Below the pieces are notes generated by a model. It was given only the letters and a program-made list of their open reading frames with translations. It was not told the DNA's origin and made no database searches. From NCBI RefSeq assembly GCF_023242365.1, contig NZ_JALLIX010000010.1, forward strand, positions 95,860 through 159,859: DNA of 64,000 bases, read 5' to 3'. The position numbers and the translations under genes are program-made. The stretch's first letter is position 1, and every line of letters begins with the position of its first letter. The DNA comes from Pseudomonas sp. MWU13-2100. Lineage in GTDB: Bacteria; Pseudomonadota; Gammaproteobacteria; Pseudomonadales; Pseudomonadaceae. Below are positions 51,687 through 59,554 of this stretch, one piece after another.

Positions 51687-52691
51687 ATGTCATTGATCGC
51701 CGAAGTGGATCGCCCTGAGTCGAAGTTCTGGAGTCTGTCGCGGTTTCCCAATCACCCCCAGGCGGGACCTGTCGAAGTGATCGATGCGTTGACGATTTCC
51801 CGCGAGGAATTCACCCGCCGCTATGTCAACCACAACCGTCCCTGCCTGGTGAAAAATGCCGTGCGTCACTGGCCGGCGTTCGAGAAATGGCAGCGCCTGG
51901 ATTACTTCAAGGCGCATTCGCGCAACAACCCGGTGGTGGTGCGTTCCAAGATCGTCTCGGAGGTCATCGGCTGGTCGAACCCCGAGGTCAAGGCGGCGCT
52001 GACCGAGTATGCCGGCACGGTCTACCGGGAGGTGCCGTTTCACCAGTTTCTCGACGAGCTGGGTCACGGGAGTGACCCTCTGGTGGCCGACAGTTGCCGT
52101 TTTTCCGCAGGCTCGGCCATCGAGCAGATGAAGGACGATGTCGGCGGCCTGCCGTTCATGCCGCAACTGTCCAAGTCCCGGCACTATCCGCCGCATCGCA
52201 GTTTCCTTTATCGCAATTCCTACACCGACTGGCATTTCCATGTTGTCGACGAGACCTTCATGGCTCAAGTGGTCGGGGCCAAGGAGGTCCTTCTGCTGCC
52301 GCCGGACGAAAACAGCTGGCGGGCGCTGCGGCCAGTCGTCGAAGAGGCCGGCTACCTCTACGACATCGATACCCGGCGCTTCCCTGGTACCCGTGGCCTG
52401 CAGGCGCTACGCACGGTGGTGGAGCCCGGCGATGCGCTGTATATCCCGGTGTACTGGTGGCATGCGGTGCAATCGATGGATGACGCGTTTGGCGCGACGG
52501 TTGCCGCGACCTTCCCGACGCCCTTGCATGTCAGTGGCGATATCCGTTCGCCGATCGCCAGGCGGGTGCTGCGAACCTATCTGTTTTCCCGTCTGGCGCC
52601 GCTGGTGCTGGGGGCGGTGGCCTACTCCCTGGCCTGGCGCCTGGGGCAGCGGCTGAAGGCGGTGTTCACGCCTCGCGATGTGCGCCCATGA
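51687..52691 (+). CDS. JmjC-like cupin (Cupin_8) putative 2-oxoglutarate oxygenase
   Basis: About 334 aa from ATG 51687. It has a JmjC/FIH-like cupin: the N-terminal F-x-x-R-Y-V-N-x-N-R-P-C-L-V-K-N-A entry, a core Y-T-D-W-H-F-H-V-V-D-E-T-F (His183, His185), and a distal W-W-H-A-V (His259) after G-D-A-L-Y-I-P. The usual HxD iron motif reads HxH here, so either a third His replaces the carboxylate or Asp188 serves. A hydrophobic segment near residues 300-317 could anchor it in the membrane. Its stop overlaps the MFS start (ATGA). A syr-syp-like box 89 nt upstream puts it in the lipopeptide regulon. Hydroxylation of a peptide residue or of the acyl chain is possible; the substrate is unknown. 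Confidence 0.8.
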   Translation: MSLIAEVDRPESKFWSLSRFPNHPQAGPVEVIDALTISREEFTRRYVNHNRPCLVKNAVRHWPAFEKWQRLDYFKAHSRNNPVVVRSKIVSEVIGWSNPEVKAALTEYAGTVYREVPFHQFLDELGHGSDPLVADSCRFSAGSAIEQMKDDVGGLPFMPQLSKSRHYPPHRSFLYRNSYTDWHFHVVDETFMAQVVGAKEVLLLPPDENSWRALRPVVEEAGYLYDIDTRRFPGTRGLQALRTVVEPGDALYIPVYWWHAVQSMDDAFGATVAATFPTPLHVSGDIRSPIARRVLRTYLFSRLAPLVLGAVAYSLAWRLGQRLKAVFTPRDVRP

Positions 52692-54058
52692 GCCGCAGGC
52701 GCCGTCAGCCAGCCTTCGACCTGGGGCGAAGTTTCTATTTCCTGTGGTGTGGCGAGTCCCTGGCGATCGTCGGCACGGCGCTGATGGAGTTCGCCCTCGG
52801 TGTCTGGGTCTATTCCCATACCGGCTCGGCGGTGGCCTTCGCCAATGTGGTGCTGGCGGCGACCTTGCCGGCGGTGATCTTCCTGCCCCTGGCCGGCGGG
52901 CTGGCCGACCGGGTCAGTCATCGGTTGATCATTGTCTGTTGCGACGTCAGCCTGGCGCTGCTGCTGTTCGGTGTCATGGGCCTGCTCTGGTTCGACCGGT
53001 TGGAGCCGCTGCACCTGTATATCTTCAACTGCATGGCCTCGATCGTCTCGGCGTTCCGCAAGCCGGCCTATCAGGCGGCGGTCAATTCGATTGTCGCCCC
53101 GGATAAATTCACCCGGGCCTCGGGCCTGATGGGCATCAGCAAGAACGCCTCGGCGCTGGTGGCGCCGTTGCTGGCCGGGGCGATCATGGCCAGGGCCGGG
53201 TTCGTGCCGATCCTGGCGGTGGACCTGATCACCTTCTGTTCCGGGACCTTGCTGGTGATCAAGGCGTTTTCCCATGTGCGGCCGGCACCGGGGCGCGCTG
53301 AAGCGGTCGGCAAGAGCTCGGTGTTGCGCGGTTCGCTGAACAACATCACGGCCGCGTTGCGGTTTTTCGCCGCCAGCCACGTGATGGCCGGATTGCTCTT
53401 CTACACCATGCTGCGCAACGCGCTGTTGTCATTGGCGACGCTGATGATGACGCCGTTGCTGCTGTCCACCCTGGGCAGCCAGACCCTGGGCCTGGCCTAC
53501 ACCTGGGCGGCGCTGGGCGGACTGTCGGGCGCCGGGTTGCTGATCTCCATGGGCAACCCGCGGCGCCTGATGGTGCTGGTGGCGGTGGCCGACCTGCTGT
53601 TGTCGAGCTGCGTCATTGCCATGGGGGCGGTCTCCCATGCGGTTGCCTATTGCGCCCTGGCTTTTGTCGCGATCACCGCGGCGAGTGTCGCCGATGCCAG
53701 CGTGAACTCGTTGTGGATGCGCAAGATCCCCGCCGGCAATCGGGCCAGTGTGTTTGCCCTGATCAGCATGTTGACCATTGCCACCACCAGCCTGGTGATC
53801 TTTGTCGGTGGCCTGCTGGTGGACCACTGGTTCCAGCCGGCGCTGCTGCCTGGCGGGGCCTATGCCGAGTCGATCGGGCGCTGGATCGGGGTGGGTGCGG
53901 GACGTGGCGTGGGCATGCTGTTCGTGGTGGCGGGGGCGTTCTTTGCGCTGCTGTCCCTGACAGTCCTGGTCTACGGGCCGATGCGCCGCCTGGAGGGCGT
54001 AGAGGCTGAAACGGCGCCCTTGCGTAGCGGCGACACGACCCGGGCCGACGCTCTGTGA
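52688..54058 (+). CDS. MFS exporter (EntS/MefA-like, MFS_3)
   Basis: This 456-aa transporter has about twelve hydrophobic segments. The opening F-Y-F-L-W-C-G-E-S-L-A-I-V-G, the P-L-A-G-G-L-A-D-R-V-S-H-R loop, and A-S-G-L-M-G-I-S-K-N-A-S-A-L-V-A-P-L-L-A-G in the middle are typical of the MFS_3 group. That group includes siderophore exporters (EntS) and macrolide efflux pumps. The ATG overlaps the cupin stop by 4 nt, so the two are made together. Export of, or self-resistance to, the lipopeptide or an intermediate is the likely role, in parallel with the ABC exporter at 60.7 kb. Confidence 0.88.
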   Translation: MSRRRRQPAFDLGRSFYFLWCGESLAIVGTALMEFALGVWVYSHTGSAVAFANVVLAATLPAVIFLPLAGGLADRVSHRLIIVCCDVSLALLLFGVMGLLWFDRLEPLHLYIFNCMASIVSAFRKPAYQAAVNSIVAPDKFTRASGLMGISKNASALVAPLLAGAIMARAGFVPILAVDLITFCSGTLLVIKAFSHVRPAPGRAEAVGKSSVLRGSLNNITAALRFFAASHVMAGLLFYTMLRNALLSLATLMMTPLLLSTLGSQTLGLAYTWAALGGLSGAGLLISMGNPRRLMVLVAVADLLLSSCVIAMGAVSHAVAYCALAFVAITAASVADASVNSLWMRKIPAGNRASVFALISMLTIATTSLVIFVGGLLVDHWFQPALLPGGAYAESIGRWIGVGAGRGVGMLFVVAGAFFALLSLTVLVYGPMRRLEGVEAETAPLRSGDTTRADAL

Positions 54059-54101
54059 CAGCCGGCCGGGGCGCCCCTGTGCGACGGGCCGCCCCATGGG
54101 T

Positions 54102-54121
54102 TGTACCGGATTCCCGTGACA
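54102..54121. promoter_or_regulatory. syr-syp-like box upstream of the AspH-family gene
   Basis: TGTACCGGATTCCCGTGACA fits the 20-bp TGT-N14-ACA form, with CCG and CG half-site bases. It lies 113 nt before the AspH-family start, giving that gene its own promoter rather than readthrough from the MFS gene. Confidence 0.6.
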
Positions 54122-54234
54122 GACAGGCCAGGTCCCGTGGGTCAACCTTTGCAAGCTCGCGCGCAACGTCCCGGATTCGACAGGACTGCGCCGCACCGCC
54201 ATCCGAGCCGACAACAATCGATAAAGGAGGACCT

Positions 54235-54846
54235 ATGCGTCCGTCGTTTTATGAACCCAAGCGCTTCCCCAAGCTCAAGCACCTTGCCGACAACTGGGAA
54301 GTGATCCGTGAAGAGTTTCTCGCCCTCGATGCCCCGACCCTGACTATCAACCGCGTCGGCAAGTCGATCACCGAGATCGTCGATGAAGTGGCCGCGCATA
54401 TGGAGGCCGGTGGTGAGTATGGCTGGCTCTGGGGTTGGGGCGACGACATGGACGTCATGCCCGAGTGGACCCAGTATGGCCTGGTGGCCTACGACACACC
54501 GATCCCCTATGCCCAGGCCGCCATGCCGGGGACCATCGAGCTGTTGAAACAGATTCCCGGGATCAAGCTGTGTGCCTTGCTGCGCATGGAACCCAATGTG
54601 TTCCTCGGTACCCATTCCCACACCGGCACCTGGGAAGAGGGCTTGTTGCATATGCAGTTGACCATCGATGCACCGCTCACCCAGAACTATGCCTACCTCA
54701 ACGTCAATGGCAGCTTCAACCAGAGCACCAACGGCAACCTGGTGATCTTCGACGGCTCCCTGGATCACTTCGCGGTCAATGCCTCGCGGGCGCACCGTAC
54801 CGTGCTCTACCTTGAGTTTCATCGCGAAAAGCACATGGACACTTGA
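54235..54846 (+). CDS. Aspartyl/asparaginyl beta-hydroxylase (AspH) family protein
   Basis: This 203-aa protein starts at ATG 54235 behind AAAGGAGG. The double-stranded beta-helix signature is clear: L-G-T-H-S-H-T-G-T-W (His127/His129), L-L-H-M-Q-L-T-I (His139), then F-D-G-S-L-D-H-F-A-V-N-A-S (His178) and R-A-H-R-T-V-L-Y-L (Arg188, 2-oxoglutarate). AspH-family enzymes bind iron through two His without a carboxylate. The cluster already has a SyrP-like enzyme for Asp hydroxylation, so this one may act on another residue such as His5 or Asp3. It has its own syr-syp-like box and a strong terminator, so it is a monocistronic member of the regulon. The substrate is inferred only. Confidence 0.85.
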   Translation: MRPSFYEPKRFPKLKHLADNWEVIREEFLALDAPTLTINRVGKSITEIVDEVAAHMEAGGEYGWLWGWGDDMDVMPEWTQYGLVAYDTPIPYAQAAMPGTIELLKQIPGIKLCALLRMEPNVFLGTHSHTGTWEEGLLHMQLTIDAPLTQNYAYLNVNGSFNQSTNGNLVIFDGSLDHFAVNASRAHRTVLYLEFHREKHMDT

Positions 54847-54892
54847 TATCGGCGTGGGCGGTCCGAGTGATCGGGCCGATTTTACAGCGGTA

Positions 54893-54914
54893 GGGGGCAT
54901 ACGCCCCCTTTTTT
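54893..54914 (+). terminator. Rho-independent terminator after the AspH-family gene
   Basis: The perfect 6-bp stem GGGGGC / GCCCCC with loop ATAC is followed by six T. It is 46 nt after the AspH-family stop and just before the stop of the convergent SyrC-like gene. Confidence 0.85.
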
Positions 54915-54926
54915 AGTGGGTGGCTG

Positions 54927-56138
54927 TCAGGCGACAGCCGGCTGGAGGGTTTCTTCGAGGAAGCGGAAAGCGGTCTGTTTCGAGTAGTGGGTGGAGGCGA
55001 AGAACGCCAGGTGGCTGCCGTCCTGCTCCACATGCAGGATGGCATCGTCGATCGATGCGGCGATATAGCGTGAACCGCCGATGTGGGTGGTTTCATCGGC
55101 ATCGCCGGCGACCACCAGGGTTGGCACGGTGATGCGCGCCAGCCGTGACGCCAGTTCGGTCTTGTTCAAGGCATCGTTCAGCCGCGCATAACGATAGAAC
55201 AGCTCCGGGTTGACGTAGGGGTAGAGCACCACATGGGCAATCGGTTCCGGCGTGGTGGCCAGCGTCGCCTGGTCGAGGAACATCGCCTGCAGGTCGCTGG
55301 CCTCGCGGCGGTCATAGGCCGCGGCTTCCATCAGCCATTCGAAGTTCTGCTGATGGGTGGTGCGCAGGTTGTTGTCGCCCAGATTGTAGTCGCCGTGCCA
55401 CAGGCTCAGGGAATTGACCCGCTCGCCAAGGGCGGCGGCGGCGCTGAGGGCGATCACCGCGCCGCCGCAGATGCCCATCAGGTGCGCCGTCGACAGTTCA
55501 TAGTGATTCATCACGCTGATCAGGTCGGCGACCTGGGCATCGGTATCCACCGCGACCTGATCGAAGGCCGCGCAGGAACCGAACAACCCGCGGGTTTCCC
55601 AGGTGACCACGAAGAAGCGCTCGCTGAGGGCGTTGAACCAGTCGCGGCAGAGGTCGAAGGGCATGCCGCAGGGCAGCGCCAGGACAATCGCCGGACGCTC
55701 CCTGTCGGTGCTCGCGTGCACCGACAGGGAAACGTTGTCGCGGGTGGTCAGGTGCAGTGTCTCAACCTCCGGCACGGCACCGCTGAATTCGAAATGTTTG
55801 AGCAATCGCCCGAACGCCTTGGCCTCTTCGGCATTGTCGAAGTGATCGTAGCGGTAATCGAGCGCCTGGCAGATTTTCCGGCTGATAAAGAATTCGAACG
55901 ACGACAGTTGGGCCTCACCACCATGCAGGTACTGCACGGTGCGTACGCCGATCCGTGCAAAGGCGGCATTCACCGCCCGTTCCGTGGCTCTCACGCTGGG
56001 CGAAGCCTGCTCGGGGAGCAGGCCGTTGTCCGGGGCGAGAAAGCTCAGGCACATGGGGTCGGGCAGATGGATGGCAAGGTGCCTAAGCATCCTCACGGTC
56101 TCGCACAGGCGCATCGCTGCGTCGGTGGAAATAGTCAT
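54927..56138 (-). CDS. syrC: SyrC-like aminoacyltransferase (alpha/beta hydrolase fold, Cys nucleophile)
   Basis: About 403 aa from ATG 56138 (AGGAG 9 nt upstream). It has an alpha/beta-hydrolase fold with the nucleophile elbow L-M-G-I-C-G-G, placing Cys224 where hydrolases have Ser. SyrC of the syringomycin pathway carries threonyl and chlorothreonyl groups on an active-site Cys between the SyrB1 T domain and the last T domain of SyrE; Cys224 matches what I recall for SyrC. Other triad residues are probably the Asp/Glu in A-G-D-A-D-E and the late His in D-G-S-H-L-A. It lies directly downstream of the halogenase and SyrB1-like genes on the same strand. It is expected to load module 9 of the 4537-aa NRPS. 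Confidence 0.93.
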   Translation of the reverse strand: MTISTDAAMRLCETVRMLRHLAIHLPDPMCLSFLAPDNGLLPEQASPSVRATERAVNAAFARIGVRTVQYLHGGEAQLSSFEFFISRKICQALDYRYDHFDNAEEAKAFGRLLKHFEFSGAVPEVETLHLTTRDNVSLSVHASTDRERPAIVLALPCGMPFDLCRDWFNALSERFFVVTWETRGLFGSCAAFDQVAVDTDAQVADLISVMNHYELSTAHLMGICGGAVIALSAAAALGERVNSLSLWHGDYNLGDNNLRTTHQQNFEWLMEAAAYDRREASDLQAMFLDQATLATTPEPIAHVVLYPYVNPELFYRYARLNDALNKTELASRLARITVPTLVVAGDADETTHIGGSRYIAASIDDAILHVEQDGSHLAFFASTHYSKQTAFRFLEETLQPAVA

Positions 56139-56194
56139 GGATTTTAACTCCTGTAGGCACATTGCCAAGCCAACCGTCGCCTGGCAGATGTGGG

Positions 56195-57130
56195 TCAGAC
56201 CGCTTCGAATTTCTTGCCGCGGGTGGTATGGGTCACGAGCCGGTTGTATTGCGGTGTCTGATCACCGATCACTTGCACCGCGCCGTATTTCTCCAGGCTG
56301 ATGCGACCGCCGTATTCCTCGATATGCTCCGAGTCCGGGTAGATCTTCACGAACGACGGTACATAACGCGAGGCGAAGCCCATGCGCATCTCTTGCGTTT
56401 CGCCGCTGTGGGGGTAGGAGGCATGCATCAGGGTCGACCAGAAAATGATGAACTGGCCGGCCTTCATCTGCATCGGCACGGCGGATTCCTCGTCGGGCTT
56501 CCAGTCCTGGTCGATCTGCAGTTGGCGATAGTCGTAGCCGAAGAAACCGCGGCGCACGCCGTCCTTGACCACCTCGCTGTTGTTGGCTTCGGGGTCGTAG
56601 CTCATGCGCTTGGTTTCGTCGTAGTTCATGCTGTTCTGGGTGCCGGGAATGAACTGCAGGCAACCGTTGGCGATGTTGGCGTCGGTGAACGCGGTCCAGA
56701 CGGTGATGGTGCCGCCGAACTCCTCGTTTTCCGGCCAGAGGATCTGCGGTTTGCCGGAAGCGTTGGCAAAGGTGTCAGCCTGATGCCAGTCGGTGCCTTC
56801 GTCACCCGGGTATTTGGGGAAGAACTCGGTGCGCCAGCACAGCACATCCGGGCCGAGGATGCTTTCGACGCGGTCGCAGATCTGCGCGCGGCAGATGTGG
56901 TTGGCGAGGAATTCGTCATCCAGGTGGCGGTCATAGTTGGCGATGTTGGTCCCGGCGGAGATGGCGTCCAGGTCCTGGTAAGCCGCGGCGCTACGGTCGA
57001 GCAGGCGCAGGCGGGTACGTCTCCAGGTTTCTTTCATTTCTTCCGGCGAGTAGGCATCGAACGGGCCGATAAAACCGTTCTTTTCGAATGAGGCACGCTC
57101 TTCCGGGGTCAAGGCGAATTTTTTGCTCAC
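56195..57130 (-). CDS. syrB2: SyrB2-like non-haem Fe(II)/2-oxoglutarate halogenase
   Basis: 311 aa from GTG 57130 (M-S-K-K-F-A-L-T), chosen for AAGGA 7 nt upstream and for agreement with SyrB2. An in-frame TTG at 57151 that overlaps the upstream stop is the alternative. The iron site reads T-D-W-H-Q-A-D-T-F (His116, Ala118) with distal His236 in L-M-H-A-S-Y-P-H. Ala instead of Asp/Glu leaves room for chloride and is the hallmark of this halogenase class. Overall the sequence is very close to SyrB2 as I remember it, which chlorinates C4 of L-Thr while it is tethered to SyrB1. Here the substrate carrier would be the adjacent A-T-T protein. Its stop is 57 nt before the SyrC-like start. Confidence 0.96.
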   Translation of the reverse strand: MSKKFALTPEERASFEKNGFIGPFDAYSPEEMKETWRRTRLRLLDRSAAAYQDLDAISAGTNIANYDRHLDDEFLANHICRAQICDRVESILGPDVLCWRTEFFPKYPGDEGTDWHQADTFANASGKPQILWPENEEFGGTITVWTAFTDANIANGCLQFIPGTQNSMNYDETKRMSYDPEANNSEVVKDGVRRGFFGYDYRQLQIDQDWKPDEESAVPMQMKAGQFIIFWSTLMHASYPHSGETQEMRMGFASRYVPSFVKIYPDSEHIEEYGGRISLEKYGAVQVIGDQTPQYNRLVTHTTRGKKFEAV

Positions 57131-57147
57131 GGGCTTTTCCTTTTCGG

Positions 57148-59211
57148 TCAATGGGCTTGAACAAGGGTGCGGGAGATGTAATCGGCCAGGGCCTTGGCGG
57201 TTGCGCCGTCGGCCAGGACGCCGGGATCGATGTCGATCTGGTAATGGCTTTTGAGCTTGCTCAGGGAGCGGATCAGGGCCAGGGAGGTGCCGCCGAAATC
57301 GAAGAAGTCATCGTTCAGGCCGATGTTCTTCAGGCCCAGGTCTTCGCTCCAGACCTTGAGCACGAACTGCCCCGGCGCCTGGATACGGGCGATATAGTCG
57401 GCCAGGACCTTGGCGGTCGCACCGTTCGCCAGCACACCCGGATCGAGGTTGATCTGGTAGTGCGCCTTGAGCTTGCTCAGGGAACGGATCAGGGCCAGGG
57501 AGGTACCGCCAAAATCGAAGAAGTCATCATTCACGCCGATGTTCTTCAGACCGAGGTCTTCGCTCCAGACCTTGAGCACCAACTGCTCCGGTTCGCTCAG
57601 CCCCTGGGCGTCCACCGAGTGCGACGGGGTGACGCCGGCGGTCGGCGAGGGCAGCTGTTGCTTGTCGATCTTGCCGTGGGCGGTCACCGGTAGCTGTGTC
57701 AGCGCCAGGTAGGCCGAGGGGCGCATGTAGTCCGGCAGGCTGCCGGCCACCAGGGCGGCGACTTCGGCGCGGGTCTGCTCGGTCCAGGCGCCGAGGCCCT
57801 GGGTCGGGACCACATAGGCCACCAGGCGCAGGTCGCCATCGCCGTAGTCATGGGCGCCGACATGGGCGGCGGATACGCTCGGGCTGGTTTGCAGGCAGGC
57901 TTCGACTTCACCTGGTTCGATGCGGAAGCCGCGGATTTTCAATTGCTCGTCGCTACGGCCGGCATAGCGGTACTCGCCGTCGTTGTCGAGTATCAGCAGG
58001 TCGCCGGTGCGGTAGGCGCGGACCGAAGTGCCGGGCAACTGGATGAAACGTTCGGCGTTGAGGTTCGCGCGGTTCAGGTAACCCTGGGCCACGCCGGCGC
58101 CTTCGATGTACAGCTCGCCGGCCGTACCCCGGGGCACCGCTACCTGGTTTGCATCGAGCAGATGCAGGCGCCAGCCGTCCAGCGGTTTGCCGATGGACAC
58201 TGTCGTGCCGGTTTCCAGGTCCTGGCCCAGTACGCGCTTGAAGGTACTGTGCACCGTCGCTTCGGTAATCCCGTACATATTGATCAGTGCCGGCTTCTGG
58301 TCGCCATGACGCTCGACCCAGGGGCGCAGCACGGTGGCTGGCAGCGCTTCGCCGCCGAAGACCACGTAGCGCAGGGCCAGGGGAGCATTGACGCCGCGGT
58401 CTGCCTCGTCGAGGCCACGGAAGGCCGACGGGGTCTGGCTGAGCACGGTCACGCGCTGGTCGGACAGCCATTGGCGCAGGGCGGCGGGAGAGCGGGAGAT
58501 ATCATAGGGAACCACGGCCACTTGGCCGCCGTGGGCCAGGGCTCCCCAGATTTCCCAGACCGAGAAGTCGAAACCGATGGAGTGGAACATCGACCAGATG
58601 TCCTGGGCATTGAAACCATAGGTCCGTTGCGTACTTTCCAGCAGGCGGCTGACGTTGCCGTGGGAAACCAGCACGCCCTTGGGCTCGCCGGTGGAGCCGG
58701 AGGTGTAGATGACATAGGCGCTGGCCTGGTCCGGGTCGCGGCGGCTGCCATCGACACTCAACTCCAGTTCCGGTGCGGACAGCAGCTGGTCGAGGGACAG
58801 CACGCGCAGCGCCGGGCTTTGCGGCAGGTTCGCGGCATTGCCGATCACCAGGCCCAGGCCACTGTCACGAATGATGTGCTCAACGCGTTTGCCCGGGTAC
58901 TGCGGGTCGACCGGGACATAGGTGCCGCCGGCCTTGAGGATGCCGAGCAGGCTGATGACCAGGTCGACGCTGCGCGGCAGGTACATGCCCACACGCACGC
59001 CATCCTTGACGCCTTCGTGACGCAAACGGGCGGCCAGCTTCGACGACAGCGCGTCGAGCTGGGCATAGCTCAATGTCCGAGTGGCGTCGGACACCGCCGT
59101 TCGCTCGGGAAATTCACGCGCCCGGGCACTGAATATCTCATGCAGGAAGGCACCGGGCGTGAGAGGGGCTGGCGGGGTGTTAACCGATTCGCCAGTGTTC
59201 TTGATCGGCAT
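57148..59211 (-). CDS. syrB1: SyrB1-like threonine-activating protein, A-T-T
   Basis: About 687 aa from ATG 59211 (AGGAG 8 nt upstream). The A domain (about residues 20-530) has [14 protein letters not shown] and code DFWSVGMVHK, a threonine signature with Ser instead of Asn at the fourth position. Two tandem carrier domains follow, each with [17 protein letters not shown] and 72 residues apart. SyrB1 in syringomycin has, as I recall, a single T domain. The protein loads threonine for chlorination by the next gene product and transfer by SyrC. It is the first gene of the syrB1-syrB2-syrC-like operon, with two syr-syp-like boxes in the upstream divergent gap. Confidence 0.94.
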   Translation of the reverse strand: MPIKNTGESVNTPPAPLTPGAFLHEIFSARAREFPERTAVSDATRTLSYAQLDALSSKLAARLRHEGVKDGVRVGMYLPRSVDLVISLLGILKAGGTYVPVDPQYPGKRVEHIIRDSGLGLVIGNAANLPQSPALRVLSLDQLLSAPELELSVDGSRRDPDQASAYVIYTSGSTGEPKGVLVSHGNVSRLLESTQRTYGFNAQDIWSMFHSIGFDFSVWEIWGALAHGGQVAVVPYDISRSPAALRQWLSDQRVTVLSQTPSAFRGLDEADRGVNAPLALRYVVFGGEALPATVLRPWVERHGDQKPALINMYGITEATVHSTFKRVLGQDLETGTTVSIGKPLDGWRLHLLDANQVAVPRGTAGELYIEGAGVAQGYLNRANLNAERFIQLPGTSVRAYRTGDLLILDNDGEYRYAGRSDEQLKIRGFRIEPGEVEACLQTSPSVSAAHVGAHDYGDGDLRLVAYVVPTQGLGAWTEQTRAEVAALVAGSLPDYMRPSAYLALTQLPVTAHGKIDKQQLPSPTAGVTPSHSVDAQGLSEPEQLVLKVWSEDLGLKNIGVNDDFFDFGGTSLALIRSLSKLKAHYQINLDPGVLANGATAKVLADYIARIQAPGQFVLKVWSEDLGLKNIGLNDDFFDFGGTSLALIRSLSKLKSHYQIDIDPGVLADGATAKALADYISRTLVQAH
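57180..57588 (-). repeat. Tandem duplication of a carrier-protein domain (216-bp period)
   Basis: The segment at about 57396-57588 (first T domain) recurs at about 57180-57372 (second T domain), offset by exactly 216 bp. Both encode [26 protein letters not shown] and differ in only a few residues. Differences are mostly synonymous, implying recent duplication or ongoing conversion. Confidence 0.9.
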
Positions 59212-59363
59212 GACTAACGCTCCTGTGTAATAACAGATGCAACGTATTTTCGCCGTGGCGAAGGGCGTTGCACTCGAGACATCACTGCGGCTTGGACGAT
59301 CCATTCGAAGTGCCGGCACGATCCGCAGTTGCCGCATTTCAGCACCGACCGGTTACCTGCGTC

Positions 59364-59383
59364 TGTCGCGGGAAATGGGGACA
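59364..59383. promoter_or_regulatory. syr-syp-like box upstream of the SyrB1-like operon
   Basis: TGTCGCGGGAAATGGGGACA is a close syr-syp match. It is 152 nt upstream of the SyrB1-like start (59211, minus). A second box lies 47 nt further on, nearer the plus-strand gene. Confidence 0.65.
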
Positions 59384-59430
59384 AAGCGTGGCGTCGCTGA
59401 TTGCGGAGCTTCAGCCGCCCGGGTCACCGC

Positions 59431-59450
59431 TGTCCCGGTTTGCGGTGACA
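59431..59450. promoter_or_regulatory. syr-syp-like box upstream of the SyrP-like gene
   Basis: TGTCCCGGTTTGCGGTGACA is the best syr-syp match in the window, with a full TGTCCCG left half. It is 104 nt upstream of the SyrP-like start. With the box at 59364 it gives each direction of the 343-nt divergent gap its own site. Confidence 0.7.
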
Positions 59451-59554
59451 GACAGCCCCCTGCCATCGGTGTTTTTATCCTTGCGCGGCGGCGGAGCCTG
59501 TTGATCTTGCCCCGTACAACGTGGATGTGAGGGGCTGTGGTCCAGGAGTTTTTC

